Shown here: positions 41,553-50,897 of the stretch, one piece after another | Position numbering within the stretch: position 1 is the first letter of the stretch | Layout: the number at the start of each line of letters is the position of its first letter | DNA from: CAKRJP01 sp963597615 | GTDB taxonomy: Bacteria > Bacillota > Clostridia > Lachnospirales > Lachnospiraceae | Assembly: GCA_963597615.1 (NCBI GenBank) | Contig: CAVBQS010000024.1 | Location: 75,001-139,000, forward strand | DNA: 64,000 nucleotides | Reading direction: 5' to 3' | Notes under the pieces: model-generated | The model's input: the letters and a program-made list of their open reading frames with translations, nothing else | What the model was told of the DNA's origin: nothing | The model's database searches: none | Program-made: the position numbers and the translations under genes

Positions 41553-43523
41553 ATGAAGAGAAAAGTAAGAGAAATTAAAGAAAAATGGGATTTATCAGCA
41601 ACCTACAAAATTATGCTGGTGGTATTGGATATTATTTTTATTAACCTTAGTTCTTTTTTAGCCCTATGGGTTCGCTTTAATATGAGCATTTCAGAGATTC
41701 CGGTAGAGTATGGGGATTGGGCAAAAGACATGGTGATCTTTAATACCCTCTTTACGATTTTGGTATTTTTTGTAATGCATCTGTATTCTAGCCTATGGCG
41801 GTTCGCCAGCGTGAGAGAGCTAGTATCCATTATTCAAGGGTGCCTTATTTCGGTGGTAGCCAATATTATCGCCTATACCTTTATGTTCTATCCTATGTAT
41901 CGCAGTTATTTTGTGCTGTATCCAACCTTCCTGTTTATCCTAACCTGCCTTAGTAGATTTTCTTACCGGGTGGTTCGGTATTGGTACCGTTCAAGTATTC
42001 ACGGTGGTCATATGCGCCGTACTATGATTATCGGTGCCGGCGAGGCCTGTAATGTGGCAATGAAGGAGCTGGAGCTAAGTCGAGAGTTAGATGCAAAAAT
42101 ATGCTGTATCATTGACGATAATCCGAGAAAGCACGGAACCTACATTCACGGTGTCAAGGTAGTTGGAGACCGCAATACAATTTTAGATTACGCCAAAAAA
42201 TATGGAATTACAGAAATTATTATTGCTATTCCAAGTGCAGATAAAAAGGATCAAAGAGAGATTCTGGAAATTTGCCGTCAGGTTCCAAACTGTGAACTAA
42301 AAACCCTTCCGGGACTCTATCAGTTGGTAAATGGAGAGGTTACAGTAGAAAAACTTCGCCATGTAGAAATTGAAGACCTCTTAGGAAGAGATCCGATTCG
42401 TATCCAGACAGACGTTGTTGGTCATTATGTGGCAGATCGGGTTGTTCTTGTTACCGGTGGTGGCGGAAGCATCGGTAGTGAGCTTTGCCGTCAGATTGCA
42501 GCCAACGGGGTAAGACAATTAATTATCTTTGATATTTATGAAAATAATGCCTATGACATTCAGCAGGAACTTCGAAGCCAATATCCAAACTTAGACTTGG
42601 TAGTGCTGATTGGTTCTGTAAGAAATGGACGTAAGGTAAACAGTGTATTTGCAAAATACAGACCGGACATTGTCTTCCATGCAGCAGCTCACAAGCATGT
42701 ACCTCTTATGGAGGATAGCCCTAACGAGGCTATTAAGAATAATGTATTTGGAACTTACAAGGTAGCCTTGGCAGCAGACCGTTTCAGAGCTTCCAGGTTT
42801 GTACTTATTTCCACAGACAAGGCAGTAAATCCTACCAATATTATGGGAGCTTCCAAGCGTATGTGTGAGATGGTGGTCCAGATGTTTAGTCGCCATTCTA
42901 AGACTGAATTTGTAGCAGTTCGTTTTGGAAATGTTTTAGGAAGTAACGGTAGTGTAATCCCTCTATTTAGAAAACAGATTTTAGAGGGGGGACCTGTTAC
43001 GGTAACTCACCCTGATATTATTCGTTATTTTATGACTATTCCAGAGGCAGTATCTTTAGTACTTCAGGCAGGAGCCAGTGCCAAGGGTGGAGAGATTTTT
43101 GTATTAGATATGGGACAGCCGGTAAAAATTGCTGACTTAGCAAAGAACCTTATTGAGCTTTCCGGTTATACTGTTGGAAAAGATATTGAGATTAAATACA
43201 CAGGACTTCGCCCGGGAGAGAAGCTTTACGAAGAACTCCTTATGAATGAAGAAGGCCTACAGTCTACAGACAATGAGCTGATCCATATTGGAAAACCAAT
43301 TGAATTTGATGAGGATTTATTCCAGCAGCAGTTGGCAGAGCTTTACAAGAAAGCATATAACGAAAATGAAGATATGAAGCATTTGGTAAGTGAGATTGTT
43401 CCGACTTACCACATCAGGGAGGCAGATGTCATCAGAGATGAGAAGATTATGGAAAGCCTTCACGATGAGTATTCGGATACCGGATCAGAGCTTCCTAGTG
43501 CATTCTTGGAACTTGGAAATTAA
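41553..43523 (+). CDS. UDP-N-acetylglucosamine 4,6-dehydratase-type membrane enzyme (CapD/PglF/EpsC family)
   Basis: 656-aa enzyme with four N-terminal membrane segments (residues about 18-130), a CoA-binding-like Rossmann domain (MIIGAGEACNVAMKELE) and the catalytic SDR domain with TGGGGSIGSE (residues 301-310). The active-site segment is STDKAVNPTNIMGASKRMCE, with Met in place of the usual SDR Tyr, as in the UDP-GlcNAc 4,6-dehydratases. It should supply UDP-4-keto-6-deoxy sugar. The PLP aminotransferase downstream fits the next step. It starts soon after the G-rich hairpin. Confidence 0.9.
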   Translation: MKRKVREIKEKWDLSATYKIMLVVLDIIFINLSSFLALWVRFNMSISEIPVEYGDWAKDMVIFNTLFTILVFFVMHLYSSLWRFASVRELVSIIQGCLISVVANIIAYTFMFYPMYRSYFVLYPTFLFILTCLSRFSYRVVRYWYRSSIHGGHMRRTMIIGAGEACNVAMKELELSRELDAKICCIIDDNPRKHGTYIHGVKVVGDRNTILDYAKKYGITEIIIAIPSADKKDQREILEICRQVPNCELKTLPGLYQLVNGEVTVEKLRHVEIEDLLGRDPIRIQTDVVGHYVADRVVLVTGGGGSIGSELCRQIAANGVRQLIIFDIYENNAYDIQQELRSQYPNLDLVVLIGSVRNGRKVNSVFAKYRPDIVFHAAAHKHVPLMEDSPNEAIKNNVFGTYKVALAADRFRASRFVLISTDKAVNPTNIMGASKRMCEMVVQMFSRHSKTEFVAVRFGNVLGSNGSVIPLFRKQILEGGPVTVTHPDIIRYFMTIPEAVSLVLQAGASAKGGEIFVLDMGQPVKIADLAKNLIELSGYTVGKDIEIKYTGLRPGEKLYEELLMNEEGLQSTDNELIHIGKPIEFDEDLFQQQLAELYKKAYNENEDMKHLVSEIVPTYHIREADVIRDEKIMESLHDEYSDTGSELPSAFLELGN

Positions 43524-43561
43524 GATAAAAATATACAGATAGACAGAAAGGCAGGATTATT

Positions 43562-44764
43562 ATGAACGTACCATTTTCACCTCCGGATATTACAGAAGCA
43601 GAAATTAATGAGGTGGCAGAGGCCCTTCACAGTGGTTGGATCACCACAGGCCCTCGTACCAAAGAATTTGAAAAACAGATTGCAAAAAGATGTGGCACAT
43701 CAAAAGGGGTAGCTCTTAATTCTGCTACTGCCTGTATGGAAATGACCCTGCGAGCAATGGGGATTGGGGCAGGAGATGAGATTATCACTACTGCTTATAC
43801 TTATACTGCAAGTTGCAGCGTCATTTGCCATGTGGGAGCAACTCCTGTATTGGTAGATACCTTGCCAGGAAGTTATATTATGGATCCTGAAAAGGTAAGA
43901 GAGGCAGTGACAGAAAAAACCAAGGCCATTATCTGCGTAGACCTGGCAGGGATTATGTATCCTTACTATGATGAAATTTTCAAAATTGTAGAGGAAAAGA
44001 AAGACTTATTTACACCTAGCAGCGATCGCCAAAAGAAGCTTGGACGAATCTTAGTCATGGCAGATGCTGCTCACGCTTTTGGAGCAGAGGCGAAAGGAAA
44101 ACACTGTGGACAGGTGGCAGATTTTACCTGCTTCTCCTTCCATGCAGTTAAGAACCTTACCACTGCAGAAGGCGGCGGAGCAACCTGGTCTAAGGCAGTT
44201 ACCGATGCAGGCATTGATGAAGAAGCTTTGTACAAAGATTATATGCTTCTCTCCCTTCACGGTCAGTCGAAAGATGCTCTGGCAAAAACCAAGGCCGGTG
44301 CCTGGGAATATGATATTGTGGCGCCCCTTTACAAATGCAATATGACAGATATTCAGGCAGCCATCGGCTTGGCTCAGATGAAGCGCTACGATGGAATTTT
44401 GGCAAGACGTAAGGAATTGATTCAAAGATACGACGCGGCCTTAAAGCCATTGGGGGTAGATGTGCTAGACCACTATACTGAGGATAGAACTTCCACAGGC
44501 CATTTGTATCTTACCAGACTTCCTGGAAAAAGCAGGGAAGAATGTAATGACATCATTACCAAGATGGCAGAGGCAGGAATTGCAACAAATGTCCACTATA
44601 AGCCATTGCCACTACTTACAGCTTATAAGAATCTTGGATTTGATATTAAAGATTATCCAAATGCCTATGGCCAATTTGAATGTGAGATTACCTTGCCATT
44701 ACATACTTGTCTTACAGATGAACAGCAGGAATACGTAATAGAAACTTTCAAAAGTTGCCTATAA
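43562..44764 (+). CDS. DegT/DnrJ/EryC1 family sugar aminotransferase
   Basis: 400-aa PLP-dependent aminotransferase. The Schiff-base lysine is K197 (SFHAVKNLTTAEGG), with ALNSATACMEM, ITTAYTYTASCSVI and DAAHAFGAE around the active site. Together with the upstream 4,6-dehydratase it could make a UDP-4-amino-4,6-dideoxy sugar (the PglF/PglE logic). No N-acetyltransferase for the third step is seen in the window. The start follows AGAAAGGCAGG. Confidence 0.93.
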   Translation: MNVPFSPPDITEAEINEVAEALHSGWITTGPRTKEFEKQIAKRCGTSKGVALNSATACMEMTLRAMGIGAGDEIITTAYTYTASCSVICHVGATPVLVDTLPGSYIMDPEKVREAVTEKTKAIICVDLAGIMYPYYDEIFKIVEEKKDLFTPSSDRQKKLGRILVMADAAHAFGAEAKGKHCGQVADFTCFSFHAVKNLTTAEGGGATWSKAVTDAGIDEEALYKDYMLLSLHGQSKDALAKTKAGAWEYDIVAPLYKCNMTDIQAAIGLAQMKRYDGILARRKELIQRYDAALKPLGVDVLDHYTEDRTSTGHLYLTRLPGKSREECNDIITKMAEAGIATNVHYKPLPLLTAYKNLGFDIKDYPNAYGQFECEITLPLHTCLTDEQQEYVIETFKSCL

Positions 44765-44791
44765 AAGAAATTACCCCACAGGAGTTTGACT

Positions 44792-45868
44792 ATGGAAAAT
44801 TTGCGCCCCTTATTTAGCGTGGTAATGCCATCCTACGGTGTAGAAAAATATTTAGCTAAGGCGGTAGAGTGTATCAAAAACCAGACCTTCCAAGATTGGG
44901 AACTGATAATTGTGGAGGATGGATCCCCAGATAAAACAGGGGACTTAGCCGACCGGCTAGCCCTTACCGATGACCGGATTTTTGTGGTACATCATGAAAA
45001 AAACAAGGGTCTTAGCGAAGCAAGAAATACAGGAATTAAATATGCCCATGGACATTATATTTGGTTTATGGATCCTGATGATACGGTGGACCTGGATCTT
45101 CTTGAAAAAGTAGCTGCATCCTTAGAAAAGAATCCGGCACAGCTAGTGGTCTTTGGACATATCGAAGAATATTACAAAGAAGACGGAAGTTTTTCCTATG
45201 GACATGAGATTCGTCCTGAAGGGAAAATCTTTGCAAACCAGAAAGCCCTGAGGGAGTATATCTTGAAACTGGAGCAGGAAACCATCTACGGCTATGCCTG
45301 GAACAAGATGTACAGCCTAGACTACATCAGAGAAAAAGGCTTTCGCTATGAAACCGTACGGCTCATAGAAGATATTGTATTCAACATCCAATATTGCAAT
45401 GATATCAGTTCCATGAACCTACTAAACATAGCCCCCTATCATTATGCCAAGCGAATGAGTGGAAGCCTTACTACTAAGTTTGTGCCAGATTACTATCCGG
45501 TTCACAGACGAAGAATCCAGATGCTCTATGACCAGCAAAAATACTGGGGGACTGATACAAAGGCTGCAAAAAGTCTCTTAGGAGGCCTCTACGGACGCTA
45601 CATCCTATCTGCCCTGGAGCGAAACTGCGACAAAAGATCCGGCATGAAAGGAAGAGACCGGAGGAAGTTTGCAAGAAAGGTCTTTCGAGATCCGCTTTTT
45701 AAGGACCTTGTGATGCAGGCAGAGGCTAAGGATAGTCGGATGCTTAAGATCGCCTTGAAAATTCTGAAGACAAGATCGGCATTACTTTGTACCGGTTTTG
45801 GAAGGGGGATTCATATCGTGCGCAGTGGACTTCCTATGGTTTATTCGAAGACTAAGTCCGGAAGGTAG
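44792..45868 (+). CDS. Glycosyltransferase family 2
   Basis: About 358 aa, GT-A fold. The nucleotide-binding start is FSVVMPSYGVEKYLAKAVEC, then IVEDGSPDKTGD and the metal-binding IWFMDPDDTVDLDLLEKV. The ATG at 44792 is used because CAGGAG is 9 bp upstream; a TTG two codons earlier is too close. The donor and acceptor sugars cannot be told from sequence. It is soluble and likely works at the membrane face with the other EPS enzymes. Confidence 0.9.
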   Translation: MENLRPLFSVVMPSYGVEKYLAKAVECIKNQTFQDWELIIVEDGSPDKTGDLADRLALTDDRIFVVHHEKNKGLSEARNTGIKYAHGHYIWFMDPDDTVDLDLLEKVAASLEKNPAQLVVFGHIEEYYKEDGSFSYGHEIRPEGKIFANQKALREYILKLEQETIYGYAWNKMYSLDYIREKGFRYETVRLIEDIVFNIQYCNDISSMNLLNIAPYHYAKRMSGSLTTKFVPDYYPVHRRRIQMLYDQQKYWGTDTKAAKSLLGGLYGRYILSALERNCDKRSGMKGRDRRKFARKVFRDPLFKDLVMQAEAKDSRMLKIALKILKTRSALLCTGFGRGIHIVRSGLPMVYSKTKSGR

Positions 45869-46034
45869 TGGCTTATGCTTTGGCTGTTGCTTTTTACGCC
45901 TTCGTTCTCGGGAGACAATGGCGAAAACTTGCTTAGGGAACGTTGAAGACAAGGCCTTGCTTTCGGTTATTGCAAAAATTCGGCGTCCCTTTGAATCAAT
46001 AATTTAAACTGATATTTTGGAAGGAACATAGATT
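45869..46034 (+). other. Intergenic stretch resembling the cstA leader
   Basis: No coding frame. It carries ACGCCTTCGTT (45896-45906) and TTTCGGTTATTG (45961-45972). These two strings are adjacent in the 36064-36088 hairpin, so this may be a diverged or expanded copy of the same inverted-repeat element. No clear promoter or terminator was identified. Confidence 0.35.
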
Positions 46035-46733
46035 ATGACTTTGAAAAAATGGGAGGAACTCCCCGCGCAAATGCGAAACGAAAAAGTGAAGCCATATTAT
46101 AAGCGACTGAGAAAGAGAGGCCTAAGTCTTAAGGTTAAGAGAGGTATCGATATAGCTGGCTCCGCAGTTCTTATTGTGCTATTGTCGCCTGTTATGGCAG
46201 GTCTTTCCGTAGCCATTAAGTTGGACAGCAAGGGCCCAGTCTTCTTCCGCCAGGAGCGTATTACCCAGTATGGCAGAAAGTATCGTATTTTTAAGTTCCG
46301 TACTATGGTGGCGGATGCGGATAAGAAGGGGCCTGCGGTGACTACCAGCGGGGATAGTCGTATTACCCGCATGGGAAATCTTCTTAGAAAATGTAGATTA
46401 GACGAGCTTCCTCAGCTTTTTAACGTTCTTCTTGGTGATATGAGTTTTGTTGGTACTAGGCCGGAAGTTAAAAAGTATGTGGAGGCCTACACAGAGGAAA
46501 TGTGGGCTACCCTTCTTTTGCCGGCAGGTATTACTTCCAAGACTAGTATTGTCTACAAGGACGAAGATGAGATTATGGAAAAATATATTTCCCAGGGAGA
46601 GGCTGTGGATGACGTTTATATTAAGAGGATTCTTCCGGATAAGATGAAACATAATTTAGCTTATCTAAAGCATTTTAGTGCTTTGGGAGATATTGGGATT
46701 ATGATTGAGACTGTGTTTGCTGTTCTTAGATAA
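46035..46733 (+). CDS. Monotopic phosphoglycosyl transferase (PglC-like initiating sugar transferase)
   Basis: 232-aa enzyme that transfers a sugar-1-phosphate to undecaprenyl phosphate. It has one membrane-dipping segment (GIDIAGSAVLIVLLSPVMAG), then KLDSKGPVFFRQERITQYGR, FKFRTM, CRLDELPQLFNVLLGDMSFV and GTRPEV. It corresponds to the catalytic half of the 33688 gene and lacks its N-terminal membrane domain, so it is the small PglC type. It is expected to act on the amino sugar made by the dehydratase and aminotransferase upstream (inference). Confidence 0.92.
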   Translation: MTLKKWEELPAQMRNEKVKPYYKRLRKRGLSLKVKRGIDIAGSAVLIVLLSPVMAGLSVAIKLDSKGPVFFRQERITQYGRKYRIFKFRTMVADADKKGPAVTTSGDSRITRMGNLLRKCRLDELPQLFNVLLGDMSFVGTRPEVKKYVEAYTEEMWATLLLPAGITSKTSIVYKDEDEIMEKYISQGEAVDDVYIKRILPDKMKHNLAYLKHFSALGDIGIMIETVFAVLR

Positions 46734-46785
46734 ACAGTTAGAAGTTCTGAGGGAAGGTCTTAAAAAGAGAAAATAGAGGTATTAT

Positions 46786-48018
46786 ATGTATAAGATAGCG
46801 GTTATTACTATGGGTGTTCGCCTGGATGATGAGAAGGGGTATACAAGATTTCGCTCGGTCTGTGAATTTCTGGCAGATGCGGGCTATGAGGTGGATCTTA
46901 TTACCACCACCTTCCAACACTGGGAGAAAGCCCAAAGGGATTTGGATAAGATAAAAAAAGAAGATTACAAATTCGGCATCAAATTTATCTATGAGCCAGG
47001 ATATAAGAAAAATATAGATTTAAGAAGAGTTAAGAGCCACAAGATTGCGGCTAAGAATTTGACAAAGCTTTTGGAGGAAGAAGGGGACTATGATCTTCTC
47101 TATGCAGAGATCCCTCCTAACGATGTGGCTTTGGCGGCAGCAGAGTATGCGAAGAAAAAGGGCATTCCTTTTGTGGCTGATGTTAATGACCTTTGGCCGG
47201 AGGCTATGCGAATGGTAGTGGATATTCCGGTAGTTAGCGATATCGTATTTTATCCACTGCTTCGAGATGCAGAAAAAGTATACAGCCTGGTATCCGGTGT
47301 TATTGGAACTTCTGATGAGTACAGAGATCGTCCATTTAAGAAAAAGAATCGCCCTATTCCAAGGGAAACCGTTTATGTAGGAAATGAGCTGGCAGTATTT
47401 GATAAGGGAGCAAAAGACCAGGCAAAGAATATCGAAAAGCCTGGAAATGAATTTTGGGTATCCTACGCAGGAACCATTGGAACCAGCTATGATATCCGAA
47501 CCATGGTTCTAGCTGGAGAGGAATTGAAGCGAAGAGGACGCAGCGATATCAAGATCAAGATTTTAGGAGACGGTCCTTTAAAGCCAGAGTTAGAGCAGCT
47601 GGCAAAGGATGTTCATGCAGATAATGTGGAATTTTTAGGTTATACCCCCTATGATCTTATGGCAGCCTATCTTACAGAGTCAGACGTGTTAGTCAACTCC
47701 TTTGTAAAGAAGGCGCCTCAGAGTATTGTTACAAAGATTGGGGATTATTTGGCAGCAGGAAAGGCTATGATCAATACCTGCATGAGTACGGAATTTCGCG
47801 GAAAAGTAAAACAAGATGGATTTGGATTTAATATTATGCCGGAGGACCCGGAGATTCTTGCTAATGCCATTGAGAAACTTTATACCCATGAAGAACGTCG
47901 CTTGGAAATGGGACGAAGAGCAAGACAGATTGCAGAAGAACAATTTGACCGCCCAAAATCCTACCGCAAGATTGAAGAGTTGATTCGCGGTTTGATTGAG
48001 GAAAATAAACGAGGCTAG
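46786..48018 (+). CDS. Glycosyltransferase family 4
   Basis: 410-aa GT-B enzyme. The N-terminal Rossmann half begins YKIAVITMGVRLDDEKGYTR and contains FVADVNDLWPEAM. The C-terminal half has a donor-binding segment (VSYAGTIGTSYDIRTMVLAG, LKILGDGPLKPELEQLAKDV), then SDVLVNSFVKKAPQSIVTKI with the usual acidic residues further on. The sugar specificity is unknown. AGAGGTATTAT precedes the ATG. It follows the PglC-like gene after 52 bp and likely adds the second sugar. Confidence 0.9.
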   Translation: MYKIAVITMGVRLDDEKGYTRFRSVCEFLADAGYEVDLITTTFQHWEKAQRDLDKIKKEDYKFGIKFIYEPGYKKNIDLRRVKSHKIAAKNLTKLLEEEGDYDLLYAEIPPNDVALAAAEYAKKKGIPFVADVNDLWPEAMRMVVDIPVVSDIVFYPLLRDAEKVYSLVSGVIGTSDEYRDRPFKKKNRPIPRETVYVGNELAVFDKGAKDQAKNIEKPGNEFWVSYAGTIGTSYDIRTMVLAGEELKRRGRSDIKIKILGDGPLKPELEQLAKDVHADNVEFLGYTPYDLMAAYLTESDVLVNSFVKKAPQSIVTKIGDYLAAGKAMINTCMSTEFRGKVKQDGFGFNIMPEDPEILANAIEKLYTHEERRLEMGRRARQIAEEQFDRPKSYRKIEELIRGLIEENKRG

Positions 48019-48077
48019 GTTTTTGGGGAAGCAAGGGCCTGTGAAGAAACAGATAGATAGTTGAAAGGGAATTTGGA

Positions 48078-49667
48078 ATGGAAATTAATAAAACAAAATT
48101 TATTTGGCAGGAATATTTAGAACTTGCATTTAAAATCAGCTACATTTTGCTGGCTTTTGCTACCTATGTGACAGTTCTTTATATGTCACCGGCTCAGTCG
48201 ATTTTTGTAAAGCTTACTATGGCTTTAGGGGCTCTCGTGATTTTGCTTAGAGTCATTCGCTGGAAAGATTATAAGAACACGCCGGGCTTGATTCTTATGG
48301 TCCTCATGTGTCTTAGTCTTCTCCTGAGTACCTTTATGAATCGGCAATATGGAATGACCGATAATCTAAAGTGGTTAATCTGGATGGGAATCCAGTTTTT
48401 TGGACTTTATGCAATTCCCTTAAAACGGGAAAAAAGTCATGTTATATTTGAGTATAAGATTATCAGCTGCTTAGTTCTCGTTGCATCGGTAATAGGGGCC
48501 ATTGCCAGTCTTAAAATGTTGCCAGATTCTTATTCAGAATTTTTGACCACTGCCGATGGGGAGACTATTATTACAGGCTTTACCTGGGACCGCCTTTGGG
48601 GTGTTTATACAGATCCAAACTACGGAGCTATCATTAGTGTGATTGGAATTTTTATTGCTCTTGGATGGATCTTTATCAGCAGAAGAATTTTCGTAAGGAT
48701 TCTATGTGGTCTTGCTGTGGCAGCAGATTATGGATATATGACATTTGCAGATTCAAGAACTGCCTATGTAGCCTTGACGGTGGGCCTTGTATTTTTCTTT
48801 ATTAGTTTTTTTTACAAGAAGGCGAAAGAACAAGCCCGGGATTCTAAAGGAAAAAAACAGACCCTAAAAAATATGTCTCTTATTATGATTTTAGTTCTTT
48901 TTGTGGGAGTCTGTTACTTAGGAAGTTATACCTGGAAAGAAAATAACATCCAGTTCCAAGAGCAGATAGCCAAAGAGCAAGAAGAGGCTGAAAAGGAAGC
49001 TCTGGCAAAAGAGCAGGCAGAAGCGAAAAAAGCTGCAGAGAAAGCTTCTCAGGGCACTAGCCAAAATTCTACAGGCACCAGCACAAAAAACACAACAGGA
49101 AGCACAACAGGAAACACCAACAAGAATACATCTTCAAGTAGCAGTCAGAAAAAAGAGACTACTGAGGAAAAGGTTGTAACAGAACGTGAAAAGCAGTTGG
49201 AAGACGATGCCTCCAACGGAAGAATAAGCCTTTGGAAGAGTGCAGTTGAAGTATGGCAGACCAGTCCGATTTATGGAACCGGATATAGCACATTTGCAGA
49301 CTATGCCCAGGAAAATACACCAACTACCTATGCAGTTGATAATGCCCAGGGAGTCTACACCAGCCTACACAATGAGTTTTTCAATGTCTTGGCATACCAG
49401 GGAGGCCTAGGAGCAATTCTCTTTGTACTAATGCTTCTTAGACTTGTAGTTTACGTATTAAGAGGAGTCTTTGCCGGAAAGGAAATTAAAGAATTCGATC
49501 CAATCCCAATGATCTGTTGCGTAGGAAGTGTGGTAGTGGGAATGCTTTTCTTATTAGACGGCTTATATACTAATTCTGTCAGTGCAGCAGTTCTGTGGAT
49601 CTTTGGTGGTTATTTAGTAAACCTATCAGGACATAGAATCGAAGAAAAAGATCAAAAACAGGCTTAA
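48078..49667 (+). CDS. O-antigen ligase/polymerase-like membrane protein (Wzy type) with a low-complexity loop
   Basis: 529-aa polytopic protein with about ten membrane segments. Between residues about 290 and 390 lies a large outside loop, first an E/K/A-rich coiled coil (EQEEAEKEALAKEQAEAKKA) and then a Ser/Thr/Asn-rich linker (TGSTTGNTNKNTSSSSS). The ligase-type motif follows: GRISLWKSAVEVWQTSPIYG, then TGYSTFADY and SLHNEFFNVLAYQGGLGAI. It should polymerise or attach repeat units outside the membrane. The loop is far longer than I expect for the family. Confidence 0.85.
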   Translation: MEINKTKFIWQEYLELAFKISYILLAFATYVTVLYMSPAQSIFVKLTMALGALVILLRVIRWKDYKNTPGLILMVLMCLSLLLSTFMNRQYGMTDNLKWLIWMGIQFFGLYAIPLKREKSHVIFEYKIISCLVLVASVIGAIASLKMLPDSYSEFLTTADGETIITGFTWDRLWGVYTDPNYGAIISVIGIFIALGWIFISRRIFVRILCGLAVAADYGYMTFADSRTAYVALTVGLVFFFISFFYKKAKEQARDSKGKKQTLKNMSLIMILVLFVGVCYLGSYTWKENNIQFQEQIAKEQEEAEKEALAKEQAEAKKAAEKASQGTSQNSTGTSTKNTTGSTTGNTNKNTSSSSSQKKETTEEKVVTEREKQLEDDASNGRISLWKSAVEVWQTSPIYGTGYSTFADYAQENTPTTYAVDNAQGVYTSLHNEFFNVLAYQGGLGAILFVLMLLRLVVYVLRGVFAGKEIKEFDPIPMICCVGSVVVGMLFLLDGLYTNSVSAAVLWIFGGYLVNLSGHRIEEKDQKQA

Positions 49668-49691
49668 AAAGTTTTTGAATGAGAGGTGTAT

Positions 49692-50813
49692 ATGAAAGTT
49701 CTTACAGGATTTATAATGGATGGAAAATCCGGTGGAATCGATAAATATTTGTTAAATGTGCTGGAGCAGGTTTCCGGCAATAATCTATCAAAAATCCAGG
49801 GGCCTATCACCCTGGATTTTCTCACAAACGAAGTAGACCCAGATTTAGAAGAAAAATTGGCAACCTACGGATCAAAAATCTATGCTATTCCAAACCTAAA
49901 ACACCCTAAGGGGCAATACGACAGGGTGCGAAAGATTTTGGAAGAGGGTGGGTATGATGCAGTCTATTTTAATATATCCACAGCCATCGACCTGATCGCA
50001 GCAAAAGCAGCCAAAGATGCAGGAATAAAGCGCCGTATGATTCACAGCCATTCCAGTGGAAATGACTGTGAAAGCAGTCTAAAGCGTTTTGTATTTGACA
50101 GCATCCATAAGACCTGCAAACACTTCCTTTACCGCTACGGAAATGAATTTTATGGATGTTCTATAAAAGCCGGAGATTGGCTCTTCCCAAGGAAAATTGT
50201 TAACTCAGATAATTTTAAAGTCATTCACAACGCCGTGGACCGAAAGAAATTCTCCTACGATCCGGAAGAAAGAGAAAAAATCCGGCAGGAACTAGGATGT
50301 AGTCCGGATGATTATATCTATGGCCATGTGGGAAATTTCTGCTATCAAAAGAACCACTACTTTCTATTAGAAATCTTTGACAAGATCCATAAAATCCAAC
50401 CAGAAGCCAAGCTATGGCTAGTGGGAGACGGCCCTAGATTTCAGGAAGTAAACAGACGCGTTAAGGAAATGGGCTTAGAAGACAGTGTGAAGCTGTTAGG
50501 ACGAAGAAGCGATGCCAATGCCCTCTATCAAGGAATGGACGCCTTCCTTCTCCCTTCTAACTTCGAAGGCCTTCCCATTGCCGGAATCGAAGCTCAGTCC
50601 GCAGGTCTCCCCTGCTATATGAGCGATACCATAACCAAAGAATCAAAAATCACCCAGAGCTGTTACTTCCTATCACTAAAGAAGAAACCAGACTACTGGG
50701 CAAAGAAAATCGTAGAAAACAAGAAAAAAAGAACCTGTGCCCATTACCTTGCAGGAGCTCAGGCCTACGACTTGGAAAGACAAACTCAGGAAATATGGAA
50801 CCTATTTAATTGA
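49692..50813 (+). CDS. Glycosyltransferase family 4 (GT-B)
   Basis: About 373 aa. The N-terminal half has GKSGGIDKYLLNVLEQVSGN, DAVYFNIST and MIHSHSSGNDCESS. The C-terminal half has YGHVGNFCYQKNHYFLLEIF, LWLVGDGPRFQEV and DAFLLPSNFEGLPIAGIEAQ with the E-x7-E region of GT4 enzymes. The start at ATG 49692 is preceded by GAGAGG. The 3' part shows many CTA and CCC codons compared with neighbours, hinting at a different origin. Confidence 0.9.
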   Translation: MKVLTGFIMDGKSGGIDKYLLNVLEQVSGNNLSKIQGPITLDFLTNEVDPDLEEKLATYGSKIYAIPNLKHPKGQYDRVRKILEEGGYDAVYFNISTAIDLIAAKAAKDAGIKRRMIHSHSSGNDCESSLKRFVFDSIHKTCKHFLYRYGNEFYGCSIKAGDWLFPRKIVNSDNFKVIHNAVDRKKFSYDPEEREKIRQELGCSPDDYIYGHVGNFCYQKNHYFLLEIFDKIHKIQPEAKLWLVGDGPRFQEVNRRVKEMGLEDSVKLLGRRSDANALYQGMDAFLLPSNFEGLPIAGIEAQSAGLPCYMSDTITKESKITQSCYFLSLKKKPDYWAKKIVENKKKRTCAHYLAGAQAYDLERQTQEIWNLFN

Positions 50814-50818
50814 TTTTG

Positions 50819-50877
50819 CGTAACTATTTGGAACCATGCAAAACTGCGTTCTGCAAATGGGGGTCTGAATAGTTACG
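50819..50877 (+). repeat. Nested inverted repeat between two glycosyltransferase genes
   Basis: CGTAACTATT (50819-50828) and AATAGTTACG (50868-50877) are perfect complements. Inside, TGCAAAAC / GTTCTGCA form a second stem with one mismatch. There is no T-tract, so it does not look like a terminator. It resembles a REP-type palindromic element or the leader of the next gene. Confidence 0.5.
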
Positions 50878-50897
50878 ATTTTGATAAGGAAGACGAC

